DNA of 64,000 bases from NCBI RefSeq assembly GCF_900129725.1, contig NZ_FQWQ01000003.1, positions 984,091 to 1,048,090 of the forward strand, read 5' to 3'. Origin of the DNA: Chryseolinea serpens. GTDB lineage: Bacteria; Bacteroidota; Bacteroidia; Cytophagales; Cyclobacteriaceae. Both the position numbers and the translations under genes were made by a program. Numbering within the stretch: the first letter of the stretch is position 1; every line of letters begins with the position of its first letter. Under the pieces are notes generated by a model. That model had not been told where the DNA came from and did no database searches. It saw only the letters and a list, made by a program, of their open reading frames with translations. This document shows, in pieces, positions 1 through 8,398 of this stretch.

Positions 1-1860
1 AGTTTTTTTCAACCCAAGCTCGCCATTGGCCCGACCGACGATGTCTATGAGCGCGAAGCGGATGCTGTTGCCGATCACATTATGCGCATGGACGATAGCA
101 GATCGATACAACTCAAAATTTCACCCCTTGCGATTCAACGCAAATGCGCTGCTTGCGAGGAAGAGGAGCGTTTGCAACGAAAAGAAGCACAGGGAGGTGA
201 GGCTTCGGTCAGCGATGCGTTCGAACACTATGTCGGCAACCTGGACAGCGGGGGGGAGTCATTGCCTGGCGAGGTCAGAAATTTCTACGAACCAAAATTC
301 GGGTACGACTTTAGTAAAGTAAAAGTACATGCTGATACGGTGGCCGCGAAGTCGGCGCAGTCGATCAATGCGCTGGCATATACTTCCGGGCATCATATTG
401 TTTTTAATCACAACCAATATTCAGCCGGATCGATCAGCGGAAAAAAATTACTGGCCCATGAGCTCACCCATGTCGTGCAACAAGGAGGTGGTCATGCAGG
501 CGCGCAAGATTCAATTTTAAAAAAAGCAGACTCTGATGAGTCGTCTCAGACGGACCCCGAAGTGACATCCATTAAATCAATCGGTTCAGAGACGCCCCAT
601 ACCATACAGCGGCAGGTGACTATTCCATGGGAAGCACCACCCTTCGCAAGGCCTATGCCCTTTGAAGGTGTGAAACCCATACCTATACCTGAGATCGGGC
701 CGCTTCCCCCATTTATACCCATGCCCCCGGAAGTTGAAATTGGAGACCCGGAGATGGATATCGAACCGGAAATGGAAGAGGAGCCTGCAGTCGAACCGGA
801 TCCTGCGCCAGACCCTGGTCCCGACCCAGGGCCATCACCCAAACCACAACCTGATCCCCGTCCATATCCCCCGCTTCCTCCGGTTGCACCTGATCCGGAG
901 GATGAAGACAAAAACGTTTGTGGCAGTACGCGGATGCCATTGACCCATGTTAGTTTTTCTGCGGGACCTACAGGACAAGCAGGCACGGTGATCGCCGAAC
1001 CGTTAACCCGGTGTCCCGGAAATACACGAGGTTCATTGGCCAATTGGCGTGTCTACCCGGAGCAATTCAAGTGTATCAAAAAATTGGGACTGGGTCGATT
1101 TTGGCTACCGGTGCATATGCTTCATGGCATGACACCGCGGCACCGGTCTATTTTGCGAAATCTCCACGGGCCTGGTAATGACCGGTTGAATATTATCATT
1201 GCGCATAGTTCCGTGAATAGACAAATGAATGCAAAAGTAGAAGAACCGGCGCTCATGCGTGTTTACGATTTGAACCAGGTGCTCTGGTATGAATCAAAAG
1301 TAGATTCTTACGTCCCGGGTGCAGACTTCTTCACACAATCGATCACCGTCAATTATGGATTAATGGATATGCGCACCGGGTCGCGGGGCCCTCGGATCGA
1401 TGGAGACACGTTTACCAGTTCCGAGCCCGTGCCCAATTGTCCAAGGTCGTTGGGCGGCTCCGTGATGGCGCCACCGCTTTTGCCAAAGGAATTGGCGGAT
1501 TTTAATAGCACCATCAGTGTCTGCGAAAGGCTGTTGAAGTCACGTGTTTTTCCAGTCGACAATGGTGGTCTGAAAATTACGTTGCGTGCATCACGACCAC
1601 CCGGCTGTTCGACGGATGATTATTTTGTGAGTTTGGAAAAGGATAATCTGGTCTTCGATGATGAAATCAGTACAACGAAGGTTCCCGCAGGTAAGCCGGT
1701 GACCCTCACCTGGAAGCAGCTCGAGAAGGGAGAATATTATTTGAATATTTGGGTGCCGGCAAGCGCCGGGCCGGATTGTTGTTTGACAGGAACAATTTCT
1801 GTGTTCACCTTCGATGCACCTCGCCCGCCCCCCCTGCCTCCTGGCGGACAAACCGCTTAG
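1..1860 (+). CDS. DUF4157 (eCIS core) protein with a possible nuclease-like C-terminal domain, 5' end outside the window
   Basis: The reading frame is open from base 1 and already encodes the family's leader (FFQPK, then DDVYEREAD), so the true start lies upstream; the ATG at 82 is internal. Seen next are a CAACEEEE/LQRKE acidic motif (about codons 50-60), the DUF4157 module (about 88-161) ending in HELTHVVQQ with its HExxH at codons 153-157, a Pro/Asp-rich linker (about 205-300) and a C-terminal part of about 300 residues. In that part a short VHMLHG stretch followed by LHGPGND..NI recalls nucleases that use a His plus an LxGPGN motif; this is a weak resemblance. DUF4157 proteins are known to accompany eCIS particles as candidate cargo. 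First of five paralogues in a row. Family assignment is firm, the effector activity is not. Confidence 0.85.
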   Translation, partial: SFFQPKLAIGPTDDVYEREADAVADHIMRMDDSRSIQLKISPLAIQRKCAACEEEERLQRKEAQGGEASVSDAFEHYVGNLDSGGESLPGEVRNFYEPKFGYDFSKVKVHADTVAAKSAQSINALAYTSGHHIVFNHNQYSAGSISGKKLLAHELTHVVQQGGGHAGAQDSILKKADSDESSQTDPEVTSIKSIGSETPHTIQRQVTIPWEAPPFARPMPFEGVKPIPIPEIGPLPPFIPMPPEVEIGDPEMDIEPEMEEEPAVEPDPAPDPGPDPGPSPKPQPDPRPYPPLPPVAPDPEDEDKNVCGSTRMPLTHVSFSAGPTGQAGTVIAEPLTRCPGNTRGSLANWRVYPEQFKCIKKLGLGRFWLPVHMLHGMTPRHRSILRNLHGPGNDRLNIIIAHSSVNRQMNAKVEEPALMRVYDLNQVLWYESKVDSYVPGADFFTQSITVNYGLMDMRTGSRGPRIDGDTFTSSEPVPNCPRSLGGSVMAPPLLPKELADFNSTISVCERLLKSRVFPVDNGGLKITLRASRPPGCSTDDYFVSLEKDNLVFDDEISTTKVPAGKPVTLTWKQLEKGEYYLNIWVPASAGPDCCLTGTISVFTFDAPRPPPLPPGGQTA

Positions 1861-1978
1861 GTCCGGGGAGGTAAAACTCGCGGGCAGGTGTAGCGAGAGG
1901 ATGCCGGTGACTATCATGATACAGAATGCACCAGGTGATTTGAACAGATACAACCAAACAAGGAAGCGATAGATCGAC

Positions 1979-3814
1979 ATGGAAAAATGTTCCACCATAT
2001 CTACACCGAATAAAGACCGAAGGGCTCAGGCCTTTGCAAGACCGGGAGAGAAGGAGCTTTTTTTTAAACCGGTTTTTACCCCGCCGCTAGCTCTCCAACG
2101 CAAATGTGCGCACGGTGAAGAGGAAGAGGAAAAATTACAACGCAAGGAAGGTGGCCCTGGCGAAGTGCGGGCAGGCAACCCTCTGGAACACTATGTAAGA
2201 GGGCTGAACAACGGCGGGCAGTCCTTCCCCAGCGAGACGAGGAGTTTCTTTGAGCCCAAGCTAGGGTATGATTTCAGTAAAGTAAAAATTCACGACGATG
2301 CACCGGCGCACGCCTCATCGCGAAGTATAAATGCGTTGGCGTATACCCATGGGGAGCATATTGTTTTCGGCGAAGGCCAGTATCAACCGCACACGACACC
2401 CGGGAAAAAATTGCTGGCGCACGAATTAACACACGTCGTTCAACAGGGAAGCGCAGGGCCCTCGTCGTTGCAGCAAAGTGTCCAACGCCAAGATGGCCCT
2501 CCGGGAACGGCGACAACCCCGCCCACAACGGCCACGACGCCACCGACAGTGCCGACCACAGTGACAATCGACCCCTCTTGCAACGCGGCAGACATCATGG
2601 ACATTGTCAATGAGGCCCTGGTGTGGTTGGACGATATCTATCAACAGTTGCTGGAGTACGATGCCGACGAAGTCTTCGCCTCCGTGGTCGCACCACGTCC
2701 CGGGTATGCGCGCATCGCCCGGGCCTTGCGGGAATCATTTCATACCACCGACCTGCGTTATGTAGAAGTGATCCGCCGGAGATTCCTGCTCCTGGCACAA
2801 TTGCTACGCGCCAGCGGACGCATCAGCATTGATTGCAATGGTCAGTTTTGCACGTCGGGTGGCGCTTCGTTCACGGCTGCGTTTGTGAGAAGCCCCTTTG
2901 CGCTCACCATGTGTTCCGTGGGCATCCCCGGCAGCCGGCCCATTGCCACGTTCATTCACGAACTCATTCATGCCACCATACCACAGGTGGGCATCAGCAA
3001 TACCGTGCAGGCGAATGGCGGTGTGCGCGATCGCGCCTATCGCGACGACCGCGCCTTCCGCTACCTCTCGCCGGAGGAGGCCCTGGACAACGCCGACTCC
3101 TATGGCACCCTGGCCGAATTGCTGCGGACAAGATCCACGTCCACACTCTCCAATCCACCGGTCGACACCACCGCGGCATCGTGCACACAGCCCGCGGTTG
3201 TCCTGGAAGCGTTTGCCCGCGCCGATCAATGGAACCACTTCGCTCTGAGCGACCTCGACACGGATGTGACACTGCTCAACGGCACCGCCGCACTCAGTAC
3301 CTTGAATTCAGGAAACCTTGCCGAGTTGAACGCGGCGTTCCCCAACATCACCACCACGGCACAACTCGTGGCGTTGCGCGACGCTTTCCAAACGCTGAAG
3401 CGCAGCGGCTTTGATGCCACCACGTGGGATTTTGCCTGCCCTCCCGCGACGGACAGAAATTGCAACGGCGCCGTCGCCTATTCGGATCATGGCAAAGTGT
3501 CTACGACGGCCGTCACGTTGCGGACCATCTCGACACAAAACACGGTGACCTTGTGCCCGGATTGGTTCACGCTTTCAAGCGACGATCGCATCCGCACCAT
3601 CTATGCTGCTTTTTTGATTGGCCGGCCATCGTGGATCGTGACGGGATTCACGTTGTCGCGCGTGTTTGATTATGTGGACGGTGCCCGTTCGTTTGCCAAC
3701 GCCACCATTCCCGCACCCACCACCACGAGCGCGCAGCAACATATCGACAGCGATCAACAGTTCAGGAATCAACAACAACAACAACAACAACAGAATCGAC
3801 CGCGAACGCCATAG
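1979..3814 (+). CDS. DUF4157 (eCIS core) protein with aspzincin-like metallopeptidase C-terminal domain
   Basis: A 611-residue protein. The leader is shortened compared with its neighbours (FFKP, then a CAHGEEEEE/LQRKE motif near 35-50). DUF4157 spans about 80-158 with HELTH at 148-152. After a Thr/Pro-rich linker (about 178-195) comes a second zinc-binding signature, HELIH at 327-331, followed about 40 residues later by NADSY with Asp373. This HExxH plus downstream NADxY arrangement is that of aspzincins (peptidase family M35, lysine-specific metallo-endopeptidase type), in which an Asp is the third zinc ligand. The C-terminus ends in an eight-glutamine run. ATG at 1979 is the first in-frame Met after an upstream stop, preceded by AGGAAG. 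Predicted role, by inference: protease effector delivered by an eCIS. Confidence 0.85.
   Translation: MEKCSTISTPNKDRRAQAFARPGEKELFFKPVFTPPLALQRKCAHGEEEEEKLQRKEGGPGEVRAGNPLEHYVRGLNNGGQSFPSETRSFFEPKLGYDFSKVKIHDDAPAHASSRSINALAYTHGEHIVFGEGQYQPHTTPGKKLLAHELTHVVQQGSAGPSSLQQSVQRQDGPPGTATTPPTTATTPPTVPTTVTIDPSCNAADIMDIVNEALVWLDDIYQQLLEYDADEVFASVVAPRPGYARIARALRESFHTTDLRYVEVIRRRFLLLAQLLRASGRISIDCNGQFCTSGGASFTAAFVRSPFALTMCSVGIPGSRPIATFIHELIHATIPQVGISNTVQANGGVRDRAYRDDRAFRYLSPEEALDNADSYGTLAELLRTRSTSTLSNPPVDTTAASCTQPAVVLEAFARADQWNHFALSDLDTDVTLLNGTAALSTLNSGNLAELNAAFPNITTTAQLVALRDAFQTLKRSGFDATTWDFACPPATDRNCNGAVAYSDHGKVSTTAVTLRTISTQNTVTLCPDWFTLSSDDRIRTIYAAFLIGRPSWIVTGFTLSRVFDYVDGARSFANATIPAPTTTSAQQHIDSDQQFRNQQQQQQQQNRPRTP
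3770..3793 (+). repeat. CAA trinucleotide tract encoding polyglutamine
   Basis: Seven CAA codons and one CAG in a row encode eight glutamines close to the C-terminus of the second DUF4157 protein. A change in copy number would alter the length of the tract without shifting the frame. Confidence 0.9.
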
Positions 3815-3842
3815 ATCATTGACAAAGATGTAAAACAGCAGC

Positions 3843-5495
3843 ATGGTACAAATTGAATCAGGAAGAACTACGGGAAAAGACCCGAAATCGAAGGGAGCAT
3901 TCTTTGGATCGAAAGAAAAAAAGCAAGCGACTTTCTTTCAACCCAAACGGGCCGTTGGTCTGGTCGATGATGTCTATGAACACGCGGCGGATACGGCCGC
4001 GGAGAAGGTGACGCGTCCGGGTAATACTACACCTGCCCTGCAGCGCATGCCCATCGTGCAACGTCATTGTGCAGCATGTCACGAAGAAGAAAAAGTGCAA
4101 CGAAAGGAAGGTCGTGAAGGCGAAGGGGGTGTCGATAGTTCGTTTGAAAGTTATGTGAGCAGCTTGAGCGGCACCGGCCAGCCCTTGCCCAACGATGTGC
4201 GGAATTATTATGAACCCCGGTTTGGCTATGATTTTAGCCAGGTGAAAATACACCGCGATACCGTGGCGGCAAAGTCGGCGCAATCCATCAACGCACGGGC
4301 CTACACCACGGGAAATAATATCGTATTCAATAGTGAACAATATGCACCACACACCGGGGAGGGGAGAAGGTTGTTGGGTCATGAGCTGACGCATGTTGTG
4401 CAGCAGAAGAAAATGGGGGACACGGTGCAACGCGACACCACCACCGAGGTGACGGTGGCCAACACGCCGGGCGCGTGCAGTTTGGATCAGCACCACGCCA
4501 TTGTGCCAGCCGTGCAAACCGCGAGCGGATGGCTGATGACGGCGATCAGGGGTCTAGACGGTTTCATCCGCAACCCCGCAGCACAACCGGGCATACAGAC
4601 TTCGTTGCAAAGACACTTCCGATCGTCGAGCGAAGAGACGGCGCGGCGCGTGCTCGGGATCCTGCGACGGATTTTGTCAAATATGACCACGAACCCAAAC
4701 ATGACAACGGAGTGTCACACCGCCACCGATACAAGCTGCGGCGCTGCCGGTGCATACGTGACGGGAAACCTGTTTGTCTTTTGTCCCTCATTCTTCACCG
4801 GCTCCAGCACCTGGCAAGCCGCGGCGGTTATTCATGAAATGGCGCACTCTTTAACGGGCAATACTTTCATCACCGATCGGGCATACCTCAGCGACCGGAT
4901 GTACGACAGACTGACCACCGACGAAGCCTTGACTAATGCGGACTCGTATGAGAACTTCACGCACGAAGTAGGCACCGGAGTTACATTCACCACGACGGCG
5001 CCCGTCGATGCCATGAATGATTGTCAGGACCAGCAATCGATTCCCGCCCGCAGAGCCTTGGCGAGTATAGAGCGTTGGAACAGAAATGCACAGGTGATGA
5101 CCAGCGACGCGCGCCCCACGATGCTTTCACAATGGCAGGATCTGCAAACCACCCACCTCGGTGGCACCACGGCGGCACAGATCGCGGCCGCGAAATCGGC
5201 CTACGACGGCGTCTACAACCGGCTGCGCTCAGCCCTCACGTTTGAATGCGAACAGAGTTGTGACGCAGGGGTTGGTGGTTACTACCGCTACTTCCTTTTC
5301 ATCACGGCGGAAACGCTTCACCTTTGCCCGGCGCTTTTTGGTTTGAATGAAGATTCCCGCATGCTGACCATCTATGAATTGATCCTGATGCGCTATGGCG
5401 GCGTAGACGAGGCCCGGGCCCAATCGCTGGCCCGGTTGGCACAAGCACTGAACACGCGCTTCTGGCCGGGGCCCGGAGTGTTAACCGGTTTTTGA
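3843..5495 (+). CDS. DUF4157 (eCIS core) protein with aspzincin-like metallopeptidase C-terminal domain
   Basis: A 550-residue protein starting 28 bp after the previous stop. It has the full leader (FFQPK, then DDVYEHAAD), a CAACHEEEK/VQRKE motif (about 77-90) and DUF4157 (about 115-190) with HELTH at 180-184. The C-terminal half has HEMAH at 331-335 and NADSYENF with Asp367, the same HExxH/NADxY pair as in the preceding protein. The two C-terminal halves look homologous: both also share an RAY..DR..L..EAL.NADSY block. They are otherwise well diverged, as expected for an old tandem duplication. Catalytic residues are intact by eye, so an active Zn-endopeptidase is plausible. Delivery by an eCIS particle is inferred from the DUF4157 module and the neighbouring ATPase. 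Confidence 0.87.
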   Translation: MVQIESGRTTGKDPKSKGAFFGSKEKKQATFFQPKRAVGLVDDVYEHAADTAAEKVTRPGNTTPALQRMPIVQRHCAACHEEEKVQRKEGREGEGGVDSSFESYVSSLSGTGQPLPNDVRNYYEPRFGYDFSQVKIHRDTVAAKSAQSINARAYTTGNNIVFNSEQYAPHTGEGRRLLGHELTHVVQQKKMGDTVQRDTTTEVTVANTPGACSLDQHHAIVPAVQTASGWLMTAIRGLDGFIRNPAAQPGIQTSLQRHFRSSSEETARRVLGILRRILSNMTTNPNMTTECHTATDTSCGAAGAYVTGNLFVFCPSFFTGSSTWQAAAVIHEMAHSLTGNTFITDRAYLSDRMYDRLTTDEALTNADSYENFTHEVGTGVTFTTTAPVDAMNDCQDQQSIPARRALASIERWNRNAQVMTSDARPTMLSQWQDLQTTHLGGTTAAQIAAAKSAYDGVYNRLRSALTFECEQSCDAGVGGYYRYFLFITAETLHLCPALFGLNEDSRMLTIYELILMRYGGVDEARAQSLARLAQALNTRFWPGPGVLTGF

Positions 5496-5496
5496 C

Positions 5497-7011
5497 ATGC
5501 GGAAACATTCATCCATGCCACCCTCGCCAACGCACGGGAAAACGAAGAACACTTTCTTTCCCTATGACGGGACGTCTGCATTTTTTAAACCCGTTACCCG
5601 GCCTCCATACGCCATCCCTCCCGTAACCGATGCGCGCGATCAGCACACGGATTCCCTGGTGCAGCGCAAAGAAGCCGGTACGCATGAGACAATCGCGAGC
5701 GAAGGACTCGAGCAATACGTATCAGGCCTGGACAACAAAGGTCAGCCTTTGCCGAAAGCGGTGCGCGCGTTTTATGAACCCCACTATGGTGTCGATTTCA
5801 GCAACGTGAAGATCCACACCGACGCGACGGCGGTACGATCGGCGGAGTCTGTTCAGGCTTTGGCCTACACGTCGGGGAATAACATTGTATTCAACAAAGG
5901 ACAATATGCTCCCGGCACCGACAGCGGCAAAAAACTGCTCGGTCATGAGTTGACACACGTCGTGCAACAAAGTAAAAACCTGCATCGAAAACCCGTCATT
6001 CAACGATCGGGGGTAGCCGATTTCAGAAAGGATCTCGAAGCCATCAGCAGCGATCATGCCGCCGTGGTCAAACAACTTTTTACGCACCCAAAATTTATAC
6101 CGCTGATCGACTACCTATCCAAGTGCCCGGCGGGAACAATCGATTTCCACGTCGCCCGGATTCAACAACGGGTGCGGGGAACGCTGGTGGATTTGTTTGG
6201 CGGATTCAGCCCGTCGTCGGGAAGTGGTCCGGGAGACCTGACGGTAAATCCATCGCGCCCGGAACATGCCAGCAATCCGTTGGAGTTGGTAGACACCATT
6301 GTGCACGAATGCATTCACGCCATTCTCGATCTGAACACCGTCTGCACCAGCGCGACGAACCCGTTCCCCCTGGCATCCGACGTGCTGGACGCACCCCACG
6401 ATCCGGAGCTGACGCCGGTATTTGGCGCGGGGGCAGGCGGATTGGAAAGGTCGACCATCGCGGGATTGAGCGGCGTCACCACAACGTCGGGCGCCAATCC
6501 GCAAGAATACCTCGAGAAGAATTATGGCCCCAGCGCCAGCAGACCCCAAACGCACTACGTGGACATGAACCGCAAAGGCTTGGAATTGGTCACGTCCATC
6601 ATGGCCGATATCAAGGCGGCTCACCCCAAGATCGGGAAGGAGACGGTGGCCTTTGACAACGTTGAACTGATGCGGGCCGGAGATTTACTGGGCACCCGGA
6701 GCTGGTTAAATACTGGCCAGGAGTTATATTCGTCTGGGCTCTTCAAAAAAGATGTGGCCAAAAAGCGAAACATCGACGAGGCCACGTTCACGGAGCGTGA
6801 GTACACCATGAGTGCCATACAGGTGGTGGAGTTTGCCGACTCCCACTTGTTTGATCCCAACACCGCGGGAGGTTGGGGGGTGCCCGGCGGTGTATGGCAA
6901 TTCAATAAGCGGTCGAGATTCACGGGACAGATGCTGCACACCTATGTGACCGGAACAGCATCCAAGAAACCCGGCGGCAGCACGAACTACAAGATCATAC
7001 AACACACATGA
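5497..7011 (+). CDS. DUF4157 (eCIS core) protein with an unclassified HExxH C-terminal domain
   Basis: A 504-residue protein beginning one base after the previous stop, so probably translated from the same message. The leader is reduced (FFKPVT, no DDVYEREAD, no Cys motif, only LVQRKE). DUF4157 spans about 85-160 with HELTH at 150-154. The C-terminal region carries HECIH at 270-274 within DTIVHECIHAILD, a classic zincin helix, but no NADSY block follows, so it is a different zincin type from the two preceding genes and its third ligand is not evident. The last 150 residues match nothing I recognise. Predicted metalloprotease-like cargo; activity uncertain. Confidence 0.82.
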   Translation: MRKHSSMPPSPTHGKTKNTFFPYDGTSAFFKPVTRPPYAIPPVTDARDQHTDSLVQRKEAGTHETIASEGLEQYVSGLDNKGQPLPKAVRAFYEPHYGVDFSNVKIHTDATAVRSAESVQALAYTSGNNIVFNKGQYAPGTDSGKKLLGHELTHVVQQSKNLHRKPVIQRSGVADFRKDLEAISSDHAAVVKQLFTHPKFIPLIDYLSKCPAGTIDFHVARIQQRVRGTLVDLFGGFSPSSGSGPGDLTVNPSRPEHASNPLELVDTIVHECIHAILDLNTVCTSATNPFPLASDVLDAPHDPELTPVFGAGAGGLERSTIAGLSGVTTTSGANPQEYLEKNYGPSASRPQTHYVDMNRKGLELVTSIMADIKAAHPKIGKETVAFDNVELMRAGDLLGTRSWLNTGQELYSSGLFKKDVAKKRNIDEATFTEREYTMSAIQVVEFADSHLFDPNTAGGWGVPGGVWQFNKRSRFTGQMLHTYVTGTASKKPGGSTNYKIIQHT

Positions 7012-7367
7012 CAACTGTGAAGAACCAAGAGAAAGCGGAAGTGCTCGCGTTGCTGAAGAAGGAAATAGATGACTATTCCTATCCGGAAAAAAGGTATCCA
7101 GGAATTGTCAATGCTATAGACGAGCGGTTGGCGTGGGCGTGTTTGAATTTTATTCACGCGGGCCTGCGGGTCGATGAGGTGAGAGAAGTGTTGGGCGAGC
7201 CGCACGGCGTGGTGGGCAACGATGAGCGCGGTGCTGTCTCGTGGTTCTATCCCTGCCTGGAAAAAACGGGGATGGCACCGCAGCGGGAAACCGATTGGTA
7301 CCAGTGTTTCAACTTCCGCGAAGGCGTCTTGTTGCACTTCGAAAAAAGGCGAATGCATTTATTCTGA
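7008..7367 (+). CDS. Small orphan protein between DUF4157 genes
   Basis: A 119-residue protein whose ATG overlaps the preceding stop by four bases (ATGA), which signals translational coupling to the HECIH protein. It has no signal peptide, membrane segment or DUF4157 module. A mid-protein VREVLGEPHG stretch followed by W.Y resembles the short helix-strand pattern of SmpA/BamE-like folds, but only loosely. Its position, directly after one putative effector and 23 bp before the next, fits an immunity protein, loading chaperone or adaptor. These roles are inference from position only. Confidence 0.65.
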   Translation: MTTVKNQEKAEVLALLKKEIDDYSYPEKRYPGIVNAIDERLAWACLNFIHAGLRVDEVREVLGEPHGVVGNDERGAVSWFYPCLEKTGMAPQRETDWYQCFNFREGVLLHFEKRRMHLF

Positions 7368-7389
7368 TAATGTAAACGACAAACAAAAA

Positions 7390-8346
7390 ATGAAAACCCT
7401 CTCAACCACATCATCGTCCACGCAGGATAGCCGGCGCCATCATTTTTTCCACCGGCAGACGCTGCGAACAAACGTGCCTTTTTTTCAGCCGAAGCTCTCG
7501 ATCGGTCCCGTCGACGATGTCTATGAGCGCGAGGCCGACGCGGTGGCGAATGCCGTGGTGAACAACGCGCAGGCAACGGGGCTTGGCCACGCGATCAGCC
7601 CGCTGGTCCAGGCCAAATGCGCGCATTGTGAAGAAGAAGAAAAGTTGCAACGCAAAGATACCGGCCGATCCTCGCAGGAACACACCGCGCCATCCATCGT
7701 CGACGATGCCCTGCGAACTGGCGGACATACCCTTGAAGGCGCGGTGCGCGGGTCGATGGAAAAACGTTTTGGCTACGACTTTGGCCAGGTGAAGATCCAC
7801 ACCGGCACCGTGGCTGCAAAATCGGCGGCTGCGATCAATGCTTTGGCCTACACCAGCGGAAATCATATCGTCTTCAACACCGGGCAGTTCAATCCTTCGT
7901 CAGCGAGTGGTCAACGCCTGCTGGCCCATGAACTGACGCACGTCGTGCAGCAAGGCGCCGCCACGTCGACGGCCGTGCAGCGCGAGGAGGCAGACACCAC
8001 GGGGCCCACCGGCGGCGATCGGCAAGCAGACCCGAAGGAAGGCGACTGCAAAGGTCAGGAGAGCGACCCGCAAAGTTTTTGCATCAAAGTGGCCGAGCAT
8101 TTCATGGTGACGGAATTCAATACTCTCCCCGCGGTTTCAAGCATAGAAGTCTCGGATGATGGCGGTTGCCGTGTTCATTATGTGGACGGTTCCGCCATCA
8201 CCGTGCAGAAATTGGGCAACCAGAAAGTGTTTGTGCAGGTGTCGCCTTCCAGTACCAACCATCTGCCCTCCAGGGTGCGTTGCTATACGTACACGTGTGA
8301 ACTGTTGGGAAAAATGAATTTTACCACCGTCTCCTGCAAGGCTTGA
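7390..8346 (+). CDS. DUF4157 (eCIS core) protein with short cysteine-containing C-terminal domain
   Basis: I place the start at the ATG at 7390 (318 residues) rather than at upstream in-frame codons, because the upstream part overlaps the preceding gene in another frame and reads as low-quality protein. Seen in order: leader FFQPK and DDVYEREAD (about 37-55), CAHCEEEEK/LQRKD (about 76-92), and DUF4157 (about 115-190) with HELTH at 180-184. The remaining 120 residues contain six cysteines and no second HExxH. The C-terminal domain is not recognised; cysteine pairing would suit function outside the cytoplasm. It is the shortest member of the array. Confidence 0.83.
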   Translation: MKTLSTTSSSTQDSRRHHFFHRQTLRTNVPFFQPKLSIGPVDDVYEREADAVANAVVNNAQATGLGHAISPLVQAKCAHCEEEEKLQRKDTGRSSQEHTAPSIVDDALRTGGHTLEGAVRGSMEKRFGYDFGQVKIHTGTVAAKSAAAINALAYTSGNHIVFNTGQFNPSSASGQRLLAHELTHVVQQGAATSTAVQREEADTTGPTGGDRQADPKEGDCKGQESDPQSFCIKVAEHFMVTEFNTLPAVSSIEVSDDGGCRVHYVDGSAITVQKLGNQKVFVQVSPSSTNHLPSRVRCYTYTCELLGKMNFTTVSCKA

Positions 8347-8398
8347 GCCAGAACGTGGGGATACCGGTAGCGGGCGACTCAATTTAAAGTTTTACAGC

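Noticed and set aside
546-1043. Gly/Ser-rich 165-codon minus-strand frame
   Set aside because: It is the complement of the Pro/Asp-rich linker of the first DUF4157 protein.
3770-3793. Phase-variation switch by repeat slippage
   Set aside because: The unit is three bases, so length change cannot shift the reading frame.
7222-7389. Upstream extension of the fifth DUF4157 gene
   Set aside because: Overlaps the 119-residue gene in another frame and reads as non-protein-like sequence; ATG 7390 gives the leader found in the paralogues.
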